Shown here: positions 1 through 12,344 of the stretch, one piece after another
Layout: each line of letters starts with the position of its first letter
Position numbering within the stretch: the stretch's first letter is position 1
Source: Gorsachius magnificus
Taxonomy: Eukaryota; Chordata; Aves; Pelecaniformes; Ardeidae
Direction: 5' to 3'
Length of the DNA stretch: 64,000 nucleotides
Assembly: GCA_034008185.1 (NCBI GenBank)
Contig: CM067091.1
Coordinates: forward strand, 7,233,799 to 7,297,798
Translations under genes and position numbers: made by a program
The notes under the pieces: model-generated
What the model saw: only the letters and a program-made list of their open reading frames with translations
Told to the model about the DNA's origin: nothing
Databases searched by the model: none

Positions 1-315
1 GACAGAGGTGTGGCGGAGGGGAAGCCTCAGAGCAGAGCCCTTCCAGTTGCTCTGCAAAACTTGTGGGAGCAATGCAAAGCCCACGCGCACCTGGGGCACC
101 TTCAGGAGTTACCCTACGCCATCCTGGAGTCTTGCTGCGGACCCAGCACTGGAGCCTGAGGCACAGCCTGAGCCTGGACACGGTGGGGAAGGAGGCGAGG
201 CAGCTCGCCCACCAGCCGTGCAGCTGGGCAGGACTGGCTCACAGCGGGCTCTTTATGGCTCCAGCTGTTTGGAAGCATGTGCCTGTTCACAAATGTCTGC
301 AAATGCAATTATTAC

Positions 316-350
316 ATCTCATTTTACAGATGGAGCACAGGCAGACTGAG
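316..350 (+). repeat. Possible old CORE-SINE (MIR-like) fragment
   Basis: The stretch CTCATTTTACAGATGG followed after a short gap by ACTGAGG resembles the conserved middle of MIR/CORE-SINE elements, an old repeat class found in amniotes. Only about 35 bases are recognisable and no target-site duplication is visible. The resemblance is from memory of the family, so a chance match is possible. Confidence 0.3.
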
Positions 351-1293
351 GCTATAGCCATGCACGCTCCAGGCCAGCACAAGCCAACGCTGCTGCCAAA
401 CCCTGGCACACATTCCCACCCCTGCAGCACTTCTCACTTCAGCAAAGTTAGTGCCAGGATGAGAAGACATTTTTCCTCACCCTCTGATTCCTTCCTTGCA
501 GTACGGTTTCTTTGAAGCCTATTGGTATGAGTCAACTCTGCAAGGATTTATACATTTGAACTAAGACAGCTGAAATGAAAAACAACTAAAGAACAACAAC
601 AAAAAAAAAGAAATCAAAAACCTGCAGACCCACTGAGATTTGACTTTTTTTTTCTCCCTAAAGCCTTTATTGCCTTACATTGAGTTTGGTTAGGAGAAAT
701 AATCAAGTTGATGTGATGAAAGTCAAAGCAAAATGTTGACGTTTCCAAAAACCTTTCCCTTACCTTTTTAAGCATCGACAGTAGCATTTAGTCCAATTTC
801 ACAGATACTCTTGGTTCCTCCAAAATCTAAGTTTGAGGTAAACTTACCATTTGCTGGGGTTTGCGGGAAGAAGATGCTGTCCTGCTGCCTCACTGGGATG
901 ACAAAGATGCTGCTGTTGCTGCAGATGGTGGCTTTTGCCTGCATCCTGCCTGCACAGCATAAGTCTCAGCCTATCGTTAACTGCAGCGCTGGAAGACCTG
1001 CCTTTGGAAGCACAGCATCCTCTCAACTTGTTTTTATGTTGGTTTTACTGCATTGTACTTTGCCTTGAGCTCCTGACTCTGCCATTTGCTCTCTAAGCAA
1101 GGCACGTCTTCTACCCAGGAGCAATTAGCCAGGCAGGTGCAGGCCACAGGAATCCAATAGCTGCAGCTCAATGTCTGGCACCAGCCTCGAGCCTGGGCAG
1201 TCTCGGGTGTCGTTCACCTGGCTCGGCAGGCTCCAGGCAGCCAAGTGTCATTTTGGTCCAGGAACAGCAGATCACGGTGGACCAAGCGTCTCT
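351..1293. other. Unique non-coding sequence
   Basis: No recognisable gene, RNA or repeat was seen here apart from a short A-run near 599-609. Open frames in this stretch (for example the plus-strand frame at 811-1068) are short, rich in Cys, Leu and Ser, and match nothing I know. Confidence 0.5.
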
Positions 1294-1346
1294 CCTAAGG
1301 CAGGCCGGGGCGAGGTCCACAGCACATCGCCCCGGCCTGCCTTAGG
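1294..1346. repeat. Perfect 20-bp inverted repeat (hairpin), 13-nt loop
   Basis: The left arm is 1294-1313 (begins CCTAAGGCAGG, ends GGGGCGA) and the right arm is 1327-1346 (begins TCGCCCC, ends CCTTAGG). The arms are exact reverse complements over all 20 bases, with a 13-base loop at 1314-1326 and no pairing beyond either end. The arms are about 75% G+C and keep one CpG each, unlike the surrounding AT-richer sequence. The function is unknown. It could be a small transcribed hairpin, a palindromic transposon remnant, or a fold-back artefact of sequencing or assembly. Confidence 0.85.
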
Positions 1347-1857
1347 TAGAGGCAGTCACCGTTTGTCACCACATGCCGCAACCCTTGCGATGAGGGTGCT
1401 CACAGCTCCTCTTCCCATTTGCAGTCGTATGCTCTTTTTGTCCCACTCCTTCCATGTATCTGGCACCAACGCTCCTTGGCGTAAACGGTACATTTTTTTC
1501 TTCATGGGAAGTGTTGGCCTGACACCCATTCTATCTGGCCTGACTTATTAGGGAAGATGCACCTGTCTTGCTCCCTTGAATCGTAGGAAGTCTTTGGCTG
1601 GTCCAGGAACTCGTTAATCCAGCTGGAATGAGAAATGCTAGTATCAGCTCAATGCACTGGTTCAAAGACTAGAAATCTGGGGAGTGTTTTGGATGGTATT
1701 ATGAGACAAATTCATAGCCATTTTTGATATCCATCCAATTTAATACATTTTAGGCTGGCTTTCTACTTTGATACAAGGGAAGTTAGGACTGTGCTGAACT
1801 TGGATGACAAAATAATGCTTTAGAAAGACCAAGTCGCACTTAGAAAAAGCTATTCAA

Positions 1858-1905
1858 GGGCTTGGTAGTTCAATTGGTAAAAAAAATAAAAAAAATAAAA
1901 AAAAT
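1858..1905 (+). repeat. tRNA-like A-box followed by A-rich tail
   Basis: Positions 1866-1877 (TAGTTCAATTGG) fit the RNA polymerase III A-box pattern, and the flanking bases from 1858 resemble the 5' quarter of a tRNA. They run straight into an A-rich (AAAAAAAT)n tract at about 1879-1905. No B-box follows, so this is not a functional tRNA. It could be a short tRNA-fragment retrocopy or a coincidence next to a simple repeat. Confidence 0.3.
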
Positions 1906-4900
1906 TTGTCCTCCACAGCAGGTGATGGCAAGATCCTTATTGATTTTTAAGCACACCACATACATTAGAATGTCTCCCCAAAACTACTGAGCTCAGCCAC
2001 ACCAGTGTTTCAAAAAAACCCTACCTGGTTGCTCAGTCCCGGGACAGGATCATCAGCAAACCAGCTCCTCTCAGATGTGCTGGGTATTTCCAATGAGAGC
2101 AGCAATGCCTGAAACCTCTACTGTACAGGGCAGCTACCTACTTGCTTAACTTCAAAATCCTTAGTCTTCAATTAAAATCAGTAAGATAATTCTGTTTTTT
2201 TCCAGCATTGTTTTGACACCCGTTTCCCCCAGGGGCAGAAGCTTCTCCTTAAGTAGAGGACACAAACACGAGATGATGCCATTCTGCAAGTTGAGCCACA
2301 TTAGTACAGGACAGTTCTTGCTTTGCAACACCGCTGCAGTTTCATGCAAAGTTTCTTCTCCACACGCTCCCCCTTCCCAATACTGTTTATTTATTCTACT
2401 CATTCACAGAAAATGAAACTCCTTATAAAATAAAGGCCAGCGAGCAGCACTTGTACCAGAACAGCTCAAGTTTAGTGGGATTTGAACTCAATCCAAGACA
2501 AAGTGAGCTATTAGGTTCTGTGGAAGGTGTTTGTACCCTGAAGCACAGAGTTCTCTGATCTGGGGAGCTTTCATGATAGAATTGCTACAGCAATGTGAAG
2601 GAGCATGCATTTCAAAACACTTGGTGTTAGAAGTTTAGCAGATTTGTTGAAAAACGCCCGACTACTCCAGTATAGCACAGTCCAAAGAAGCCATACGCAT
2701 TTTTTGCAAGATGATGGTGCAAAAAGAATGAGAAGTCTTCATTCTCTCTCCCGCAGCCTTTTCAGAGTGAGCTGGAGATAAGGGGGGAAATCAGTCAAAC
2801 CTCTGTCAAGAACTGGCTTGAAATTGGTGACTTGGATTTCCAGATTTATTTTGTAAGATTTATTTATTTATTCATTCCTCAACTGCATCTAGATTTGCTG
2901 GATTTGCATGTCAGGGGAGATTATTTTTTCTGCTTTCAGCCTTGGAAGAGCAGGCAGGTGTGGAGTAATCAAACACCATTGAGCTTTAAATGCTAAGGAA
3001 GCTACTGCTGTGGGCCATGCAGCTTCCTCATCTTCCTTGTCATCTATTTATATGTAAAACAGTGCTACTGCTTTAAGGGCTTACTTGTCCAACCTTGCAG
3101 CTGGGCAAGAGTGGTCTTTTTCAGCCAGTTGGTAGGCCTGATACCCTCAGAAATTATTTCAGACCCTTGTCTTGACCTTATTACTTCTCTGGTCTGCAAG
3201 TCCAAGCCTAGAAGCCTTCAGGATTCACGTTGCTTATTACAGCGGCTTTTAAAATACCCAGGTATAGCATGACATCGTATATACAACACCACCACATGAG
3301 TGTCTTTGTCCTTCTCTTCTCCTGTGAGAGTCAATACCAATAGCTAACAGTGCAAGAAAATAGCGTTACGAGAAAAGTCATGTTATCATAAAAAAGTTAG
3401 TTACTCCTAGCTCTCCTTCTCCCCCAAATAGCCAAACTGTTGATATTAGTTAGGAAATCAGCATGCCTCATAACTACTTAAAAAAAAAAAAAAAAGAAGG
3501 CTCTGCAGCTTTTAAAAAAACCCTCTCTTCCCATTGGAAATGCTTTCCAAAGTTAAAAAAAGGCCAAATAAAAAGAGGCAGCAACAGCAGAGTCCCAAGC
3601 CAATGCCGAGGAATCACTCTAAGTTTGGATATGTTAGTACAAGGCCTCAGTGGAAGAGCCCTGTTCTTGTTTGTGCTGCTCATCTCTAGGTCCCCAAGGG
3701 CACCACAGCCTGCGATTCCTCTGCTTGCAGAGGGGGGAGAAGCCAAAGTGGAGGGGAGGAATCTGCCCATGGTCCATCGGCAGAGAGAGCAAAGGCAGGG
3801 AAGGAACCTGGGGCTGCTCAATCAGTGCTCCATCCTTTGGACCACCCAGGACCCTAGGAGAAGTTACTGGAATCAGACACGGGATGCTCATTAGCTGATG
3901 ATGGATGGGGAACAATTGAACACCACTTGCTTTTCTGCAGTGAGACTGTCTCCAGACAGCAGCCAGTGCTGAGCCGTGCCCATCCACTAGACAGATATTG
4001 ATGACTCAGGAAAAAGATCTAGCAGGAGGAGATAAATGGACTAAGAGTCCAGAGTCCCATTCCTAACTCACAACACTACTTTAATAAGAACACAGGCACA
4101 TGGCAACCGAGCCAGCCAGACCTGGGTTTGCGAGCTCTGTGGAGGCTTCAAAGGAAAGATAAATGGAGCATCAGTTTCAAGCTGGTGAGTTTCTGATGAA
4201 TAGAAATGGTTTAGTGTGCATGGAGGACCTTACCAGAGAGATGGAAAACATTCCTCAAAGACTCCAAGAGAAAGTCAATTCCCTTTGGAAAATGAGGCAG
4301 TTAAGGCTGGAGGAAGAGGGAAGGGATTAGCATATTATAATACATGCACAACTTCAAGCTTGCGGACACCCTTCACGAGATGATTTGGTTGTGCAAAATG
4401 CACTGAAGCACACAGAACTCAAGGGAAGGCGCGTGGTTAAGCTGTGGTACAGGAGGAGGGAGAAGGGCTCTGCAGCACGAGGATGAACCATCCGCAAGGC
4501 ACTGCTGCTGACAAGGGTGTGAACCAGCAAGGCCTTTGGTTTAGAAGCATCCAGATGCTTTTTGCTACTAAGGACACAAAATCACGTTCAATTATTTCCT
4601 CTATGCCCTGTCTCTAAGGGATGCTCCTTGTGTGCTGAGTTTCAGATTAAAGCCTTGGGGTTTTGTTATTGAAATAAACCTGCTTTTCTGGCCTTATTCT
4701 AAAGCTGCCAGGGCTTGCAGTGGATAAGGAAACTGAATTTTTCTCTCTCCATCTGGGTGCCCTGTTTAAATCCAAAGGACTGGATGATACTATATGTCAC
4801 AGTAGGAACTAACTTTATCTTTCCAGTCGGTCTTTAACCCCTTTCCCTGCAATACAAACAGCAGGCCAACAAGAATCAGAGCCTATCTCCAAAACCCCCG

Positions 4901-5070
4901 ACAGCAACACTCTTCCTCCTGGATAAAGCTCATTAAGAGCTTTGTTTTGTGAGAGTTTGTGCATGGAAAGCGCAAACTGAGGATTATCTGGTCTCCTTGG
5001 CTAGCTGGTAGCCAAAACAGTGATGTCCCAAGGCTGTACATGTAACGTCGAGCCCCTCTCCAAGAAGGGC
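1906..5070. other. Unique non-coding sequence with one poly(A) run
   Basis: About 3 kb in which I recognise no gene or dispersed repeat. A run of 16 A is at 3480-3495. The region around 3570-3990 is open in several frames on both strands (up to 143 codons), but the translations are low in conserved-looking content and none has convincing splice sites. I treat them as chance frames. Confidence 0.5.
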
Positions 5071-5077
5071 CAGAACT

Positions 5078-5150
5078 AAATAATCCATTAATGTCAATGG
5101 GAATGGTTTTTCCCCTCCTTGACAACAGTGGGCTTTGGCTCAGGCTAAGT
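5078..5150 (+). repeat. Possible remnant of an old amniote interspersed repeat
   Basis: The sequence ending GTGGGCTTTGGCTCAGG, preceded by CATTAATGTCAATGGGAA, resembles a motif that recurs in sauropsid genomes (sequence like CCATTGACTTCAATGGGCTTTGGATCAGGCC). I cannot assign a family name. Divergence is high, consistent with great age. Confidence 0.35.
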
Positions 5151-5289
5151 GACATAACCCTCAGGATTCTCTGTTCCAAGTTTTAGGGATCCCAGCAGAA
5201 TTTCTCAGCCTGCTGCTCATGGTACCTCCAGCATTTAGTGCTGCTATATTTACTCACACATGGCCAGGTGCTTGCAGAATAGATGCTAT

Positions 5290-8200
5290 CATAGCTGTTT
5301 AAGCTCCTACATAACTACTCCAGTAGGACAATCGGTTTACAAGCAATTCTGATGAGGCCATTAGATACACTGCCATCAGTGCTAATCAACACGACTGGAG
5401 TTGTTGAATATACTTGCATAGCGCTCCCGTCAGCTCCAAGAAATAACGCAATATCTATGTTGCCTTATAATTTCCCTTGCAAATTTATCACATCCGGTGA
5501 AGGTATGATTTCCCCATCGTGTCCAAAAGCTGTCAAAAAAACCCCCAACCTTATTTTCTGCTTAACCATACGCTGTGATGATGGGTATTGCGACAGCTCA
5601 TTTTCTATAACGAGCTCATCAATGTAAAATAGCATTAGGGATATGGCAAAACACACCGAAATTGAGCTGATCTGCAATGATTTCAGACTTGCTAGTGCCA
5701 CTTCACACCAGCAACTGGCTCCGTGGCCATTACTAGTCCAGAAGAGCTATTAGTAGGGACAGTGCCCCGAGACATGGTACCATACTTAGTGCTGAAGCTG
5801 ATCCCATTTAAAGAGAGGCATAGAAATATCACAGCAAGTGGTTCTGATGAGCAAATTCGGGGAGATTCATTACTGCCTGAACCACAGGCTCCAGGTGCAG
5901 CTGGGTACTTACGCAGGTGTGGAACCCGGACTAGGCCATTCATTTTGATCAGGATTGTTCAGGTGCTTGAAGTCAGGGACTGCCTGCACGCTCTTTTAAA
6001 TAACATGAAAACTGAGGGCAGCTTTCTGGCTCTTTTTGACTAAAAGGCTCAATTAAAGAACTCTCTTGGCTCTTTAGCTTAGAAGAAAAACCACACTTAT
6101 TCCCCTTCAGTGACCTTCCAATTCAATGCAAGAGTCCCATGGCAATTACTAGAGCTTTACTGGCCCCCATGGTGATGTGGGCAAACCAGCTGCCATCACC
6201 TCTGGGGTTCTCCAGGTTGCATACAGCACCTGTGATTCCATCTCAGGACCAGGAGCTCTGCAGGATGCTGCTCAGCTGGCTGGGGCAGAAAGCAACACAA
6301 TTTGGTTTATACAAGCTGAGGTTTTGCCAGTGTTGGTGTCACAAGTTCAAGGAGTACTTTGCACAGATTAAGAGATGCAGCTCCAGGAACAAGGACAACC
6401 TTGTCTGTAACAGGGTTTTTCAGCACTATCACAGTGCTGGTTGTAAATAGCAACACACACCAGAGACCTGAAACTAGAATTCACCATTTGCCAGGGTGAG
6501 GAACTGGACAACACTCGCATTTACATTCAACTCATCTCCATAATACCCCAGCTAATGGGATCCCCCAACTAACATGCAGAGCTCTTGCAGACCTGAGCCC
6601 TCTCTGTACATAGCAAGGATAGTCCACAACTCTGAAAAATCCAACCACAGATAATGGAGTTACATTTTTTATTTTCTCTTTGGCTTCAGACGTGAGCCTA
6701 GAAACACACTAAGACCTTGCCAAACTGCGTGATTTCTAAGTCCTCTTCCCTCAACGAGGTCTCAGCAGTTGCCCCTCACAGCCCTTAGAGCACCCATCGC
6801 ATGCTCCATCTACACACGGCTGATGGCACAGAGAGCGCACCCCAACTGCGTACAGCACAGCCAAGTCCTCACGGACCTTGAGAAGCAGCAAGTTTGAGTC
6901 ATCGAAGTCTGTCATCACCCTTCTCATTTATATTGGCTGTAGGCATGTCTGAACATAGAGAAACCACTGTCATTCCCCCCACAACTCCCTTGGGGTATCT
7001 CACCACGGGAGGAAGGGCTCTTCATCTTCAGGAATCAAACCATTCCGGGCAGCATAGTTCAAATATGCAGCTATTTTACTGTGGCTATATTTTATAGTAT
7101 GGCCATAAAGGCAATAAAACAAAAGGTTAATACTAGCAAGTTCATAAATTTAGTAGTCAAGGATTAGTACATTCTTGTTCATCTTCTCTCGCTTTATTGA
7201 AATTCTAGATACAAAGGTTTAGATTTGCCCTTGCACGAAAGTTTTTCAGGCAGCAGAAGGGCCAGTCTGGGTAGGTAAATAGATTAAGTCTCAGCAATAA
7301 CTGCAGCTGAAAAGAAGATCCATTACAGGCTGGACTGATAGGAAGTTTCATAACAATACTTAATTTCTGTATTACAGACCAGTGGTTGTTTTCAGCAGGC
7401 CGTGGGGAAATATCCCCTACTAAAACTAGTTCGAGCTGTCTGATAAGTTATGTTCTGCACCTCACAGTCACCCATTGCAGCTAACAGAACAGATTACCTG
7501 AACGCTACCCTGAAAGTGCAATATGCCAGGCTGGCTTCCTCTCCGCACCAGCCTCCCGTGATGTTTGAAGCTCAGTAATTTGACTTTGCACTGACACAGA
7601 AGAGCAGCACTCAATCTGTTCCACTAACTCTTAACAGCACAGATAGCTTACCCCAAAGCTTTTATTTCTTCAAAATCTTTACCGGCCAGTGTTCCAAGAA
7701 GATGTCCAGACATGAGTACAGTTTCATGTTCAATTAATATGCTCTCCCTTTCTGTAGTTATTGATGTATCCAGAAGGACATAAAACACACTAACAGGCTG
7801 TGGTACTTGGTGTGCATTACTTTGTGTGTACCAGCACACAACGTGCCCAGCAGCAATACCATAATGCAGTACTCCCCTGGGGTAAAAGAAAGCAACTGCC
7901 CTGGGAGATCCTAATGGCTAGAAATTACAAAGCTTTGGTAAATCAAGAAAGTTCTATGCTATGTCTCCTCTCCTCCCCTGAATGCTGGAAAAAGCCCAGA
8001 AGTCTTCACCCACAGGATTTAGAAACACAAGGCCGATACCAGCCTGTTTGCCTGCAACGGGAGCACTGTCAGCAAGATCACATCCCTGTTCTGCTCCTGA
8101 AGTGGTGCCATACCCATGTGAAAAATGCCAGCTAAAGTCTGAAACAGATCTCTCTGTCACTAGGTATCTACCACTGCACTAAAGAGGTCATCAACTTAAG

Positions 8201-8319
8201 TACTGACATAGAAATATCCAAGGGGGTTAACCCATAAAGAACTCCCGGGAGCGGTGTCGACCCCAGGTTCATGTCCAGGGCCTGTTCCTGATACTCCGAA
8301 TGGACAATACACTCACTTT
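5290..8319 (-). other. Candidate exon cluster, unidentified gene (weak)
   Basis: This tract keeps more CpG than its surroundings: nine CpG lie between about 6690 and 6905, and roughly sixteen between 5340 and 5960. On the minus strand several short open segments are bounded by splice-like sites. The best is 7652-7751 (100 nt), with acceptor ACTACAG and donor GG|GTAAGC, encoding a stretch that includes HETVLMSGHLLGTLAGKDFE. Others are 8232-8319 (acceptor CTTTTCCTCCACAG), 8010-8051 (acceptor CCGTTGCAG, donor GG|GTGAAG), 7498-7590 (acceptor TCTGTGTCAG, donor CAG|GTAATC) and 7004-7070 (donor TG|GTGAGA, poor acceptor). A perfect donor, GC|GTAAGT, also occurs on the minus strand near 5910. The phase joins correctly between 8010-8051 and 7652-7751 but not across all the others, and a minus frame near 5465-5690 continues past an in-frame stop. 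I recognise no protein. It may be a real gene, a decayed gene copy, or chance. Confidence 0.22.
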
Positions 8320-8329
8320 CTGTGGAGGA

Positions 8330-11300
8330 AAAGCTACTTGCCTTTTGAGAAGGAAAGGTGTCAGCTGTGCTGTACCATTTCATATCAGGGCCAGACAATG
8401 TATGCTAGCATATTATCTACCATTACAGATTTAAACCCTGCTTCCCCTCCCACCCCTCAAAGACCCTTAGGAATTACAGCAAATTTCTATTAAAAGCAGA
8501 TGCCTATAAAAAGTTAATAGATTATTGGAGGGAAAATTATTTAACCTCTTGCTCAGGAATATTTATGTCCCATTCTCCCTCTCAACCCAACCCCACTGGT
8601 TTTTTCCATAGTCACTGAAAATATTTTATCTCGAGCCAAGATTAGTTCTTGGTGCCATTTACTATTCTTATTACAATCTCCATGAGAGCAAGCCCTCCAC
8701 ATCTTTAATGCCACCTGCAGTCAGTGACTTATAGTTATGTTCCTGTGCTGTGCTACTTTGATCTCTTCAGTATTGGGTTGTTTTTATGAGGCTGCCTCTT
8801 CTGTTTTCTCTCCGTTTACGGCCTCACTAATCTGTGCAAAAGGAGCAGAATAGGCAATCAATCAAATCGCAAAATACTGAAAAGGACGAAACAGTGTGGT
8901 GCAAAAAATCTACTTCCAGCTGAACTGACATAATTAGTTCCCAGGGGTATGAAAAGCATTTCCTCTCCCAGGTGAGGTGAGCTTCCTTCCAGAAGCCGTG
9001 TAATATACGTGTCACAAGATGTCACACAACGTTACTCCCTGGAGTTTGATAGCCTCACTAAATCCAGATCTTTCCTGACAGGGTTTATTAAGTCAAGGAG
9101 AGGAGTAGCAGCAGGAGCGGACAATGTTGCACAGGGTTAACCAAACTATGTTTTAAATATGTTGCTTTAACAAGTTCTGGATCTAACCACGAGTTTTGTG
9201 CCAGAGGTCTCCTACCTTAATAACAAAACGACACAGTCATCTGCTGCATATCATCATCACACAGAGAGGGCCCCCAGCAGGTAGGGTCAGCCATGGGAAA
9301 CAGGCACCAGAAAGTGGGTACTCAAGCTGCGCAGAAGCCTCAGGTTTGGTACTAAGCTCCAACTATTTTCCATCCTAAGCAGTCCCTCTTTGATGGGAAC
9401 TCTGAGCTTGCAGACGCTGGTGAGGACATTTCGCTCGGCAAGAGGAGGCCATGCAAATGGCATCCTGCACGGCAGGGATTGCACGTTGCCCATCCGCATG
9501 ATTTCACAGCTGGGCCGAGGCCATTAGTGCTTGTTCACACACACAAAGAGCCTCTAGTTACCACCAGACATTGCACTTGTGAAATGACCTCGACAGGGCT
9601 GGAAGGATGCAGAACTCCTATTTGAGGTTTCGTATCATGTACTACACACGTGGGTATAAAATACTACGGGCTTTCTTTGTCTATCTACAGGCCCAGGTCA
9701 GGTTTTGTGCAAAGAAGTCAGCTACCTGCCACAAGACTTCATCTTACAAAATTCTTCCCTAGACTCCAAGCAGAAAGCCGAGACATGAATCTTGATAAAA
9801 ATGACAACTAGGTGAGACACAAAAGAGAATGAGGCTGTACAGGACATTAGAAGTAGGATGGTCTAAGAATTATATCCTTAACTTGCCTTACGTTAGCCTT
9901 GAAACAGTGTGCACAAAGACTTTTTGTTAGAAAGTTAAATGTTCCCAGGATCAATTGATTTAAAATGGGTGAGGTGGCTGTAAAGATTGGTCAGTAATTT
10001 TAGAACTAAAATTGTGATTAAAAACACTTCACCACTGAAAGTTCGGAAGCAGATTGCCTGATCGTGATTAATGCAACACTACAGGACTTGGCTGCATGGA
10101 AGAATGGCAGAGACTAAACTTGAGTTAAATTCTTATCAAGTGAAACGTATCCAGCAAAATCTGATAGGTCTTAAAAGGTTAATGTAAGCTAAATCAATGC
10201 TGTCTCCATCCAGATAAGGTGTGGGAAATTGCCCTTGAGTGTGAATGTTCAGAAGTCTGAAGATGAGGGTAATAAAGGGCTTTCATCTTCTGCTCATCTT
10301 TGCCAAGTCCATTGCAATGCATGAAAAGTTGATGATAAGAGTTCTCTGATTTATCAGCCAGCAGACATAACACTGGAGTAGGTGTGGGTTTAAAACATTT
10401 CATCTTCTTGGTTTATGTTAGTTATCTTAATGAACATTTTAAAAATCCAAACACCTTTTAGACAGCCCAAAATACTGATACGAAAGGTTGGTATCCCATC
10501 ACCTTGCTTTGTAAAGTTCCCAGCAGCAAAACACCAGGACTCCCCTGTGGCTGGAGAGGAATCTGGAAGCCTGGCTCAACTGGTGAAGTGACGTTCGAGA
10601 AAACTGTTCTCCTGGGATAAGGAGCTAAATGGAGGCAGAGCCTCAGCATGCACTTAAAACTTCAAGCACGTGGTTAAATCCCAGGGATCAAGGAGATTTC
10701 CAAGCTCTACTCAAATCCATCAGAGCTAAAGGGCTGCTTAGCTTCCATTCATGACTTTGAAAACATCCCTCTAAATTTATGGCTAAACTTAAAACATAGC
10801 CTTAAATGCTTTTCTGGTGAGTTAAGTCAGAGACCGAGAACAGGAAAGAGAAGCAAGAAAGCCCGAACTTTGCCATGTGCCTAGAAAGACACACGTCTCA
10901 TTTCAGCAGCATGTGTTTCTGCAGTCTGGTTGTGGTTCTGGTTGTTGAAACCACTGGGTTTAGCCCAAGAAGATGTACAAATAAGTGACTGCTCCAAATT
11001 CACTTTGGACACACACTGACAGACATACATTGCGATGCTGGCTCCCTGGAACGATACAGTACCTTGGGATCAGTGTGGAATCACAGCAGGAGACCTCATG
11101 ATCACAAAGACAAAAGCACTTGAGGTCTGCCCACCTTCAGGCAAAAGGAGGATTTTCCCCTGTGCTGTATCCTCTAACTCTGTCCAGCCTAGGCTTAAAG
11201 GCTCACGTTCACTCCACACACCAGTTCCAGCAGTTCAGTGGAGACCATGATGTCACGATGATGTGGTGACATGAGTACGTACAAAATGTGCAGATTTGAA

Positions 11301-12250
11301 TTAATTTGTAGTCAGCTCTGACTGTTACAAAGCTCAGCATCCTACAGCGTTTTCTGCTAAATCACAGAATAGCTCTTTTGCTAGCTCCTTACCAGCGTTT
11401 TCCTCTATCCAAGCAGATGGTGCTACGAGAGATGCACTCAGCGCTAACTCAGTGTCTTATTGTTACAGTTGATTAATACCTGAACACTCTGTAAAGACAT
11501 AAATTATGATTATGTATACAAACAAGCAGTATATACACACAAAACTTAGAGGAGATGTATTTTCCCAGAATGAGCTGTCAATTACTGAGTATTTATACAT
11601 TATGTTTACACAGGCTTTTATAACCAACACTCAAACCACTTTAGGTATTAAGTGCTTAAAACTATTGATTTGACTAATTCAGCCATCTTCATAAAACAAG
11701 CCTGTTTGATGTTTCTTGGGTTGCAGATCTGATTTGCAGCCCCCACCCCCGCCCATCTCCTGTGGCCCTGATCCTCTCATTGGAGCACACGGATCCAGGA
11801 GGACTCCCAAGCATTTTGGAGGGACAGGGCTCACCTCCTCCCAGCTGTCTGTAGGAGCAAGGTTCTTAAAACTAGGAACAGGGTCCATGCTTCAACAACC
11901 CTCCCACACCTCGATGCTGTGCTGACTCGAGCAGGTTTCCAAACACAAGATGAGATTTACATTAAATACATGAAATTCCCTTTTGCAGCACTGGTCTCCG
12001 CAAAGCCACAATGCCAAAAGCTGACCTGAAGCCACCTTCACATATTTGACTGATGAACAGTTGAAATAATCTGCTGCCTCAAATTGGGAGACACCTTGTG
12101 GGGACAAGAGTAGCCCTAGGATATATTCAGGAGAAGTACTGCCATTTGGTGCCTTTGGCTCTATCCCATGACTCAGAAGCCATGTGGTCTTGCTGGCTCT
12201 ATTATCTCTTTGAGTACAAGCACGTACAAATGAGCTCATTTATCCGTCCC
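8330..12250. other. Unique non-coding sequence
   Basis: No gene, RNA or dispersed repeat recognised in about 3.9 kb. Composition is ordinary AT-rich sequence. A small inverted repeat (ATGTCAC / GTGACAT, 9-nt spacer) lies at 11250-11272. A C-rich run is near 11739-11755. Confidence 0.5.
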
Positions 12251-12253
12251 CTC

Positions 12254-12332
12254 ATTGTAAGGCCAGCTCTTTAGAAATGGGGGCAATTCTGCATCCGATT
12301 TGTACAGTGCCTAGCACAGCAGCGCCCAGGTG
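12254..12332 (+). repeat. Old SINE/LINE-type 3' tail (MIR/L2-like)
   Basis: The segment CATTGTAAGG...GGGGGCAATTCTG...TTTGTACAGTGCCTAGCACA has the order of parts seen at the 3' ends of old amniote SINE/L2-type repeats: a TTGTAAGCTC-like start, a GGGGCAGGGA-like middle and a TGTACAGCGCCTAGCACA-like end. The best-preserved part is TTTGTACAGTGCCTAGCACA at about 12299-12318. It is heavily diverged and no poly(A) or flanking duplication is visible. The family assignment is from memory. Confidence 0.5.
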
Positions 12333-12344
12333 CTCACAGAGCAG

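Noticed and set aside
3480..3495. Poly(A) run as the tail of a processed gene copy
   Set aside because: No coding-like sequence or flanking duplication is visible upstream.
11250..11272. Small inverted repeat ATGTCAC / GTGACAT
   Set aside because: Seven paired bases with a 9-nt spacer are expected by chance in a window of this size.
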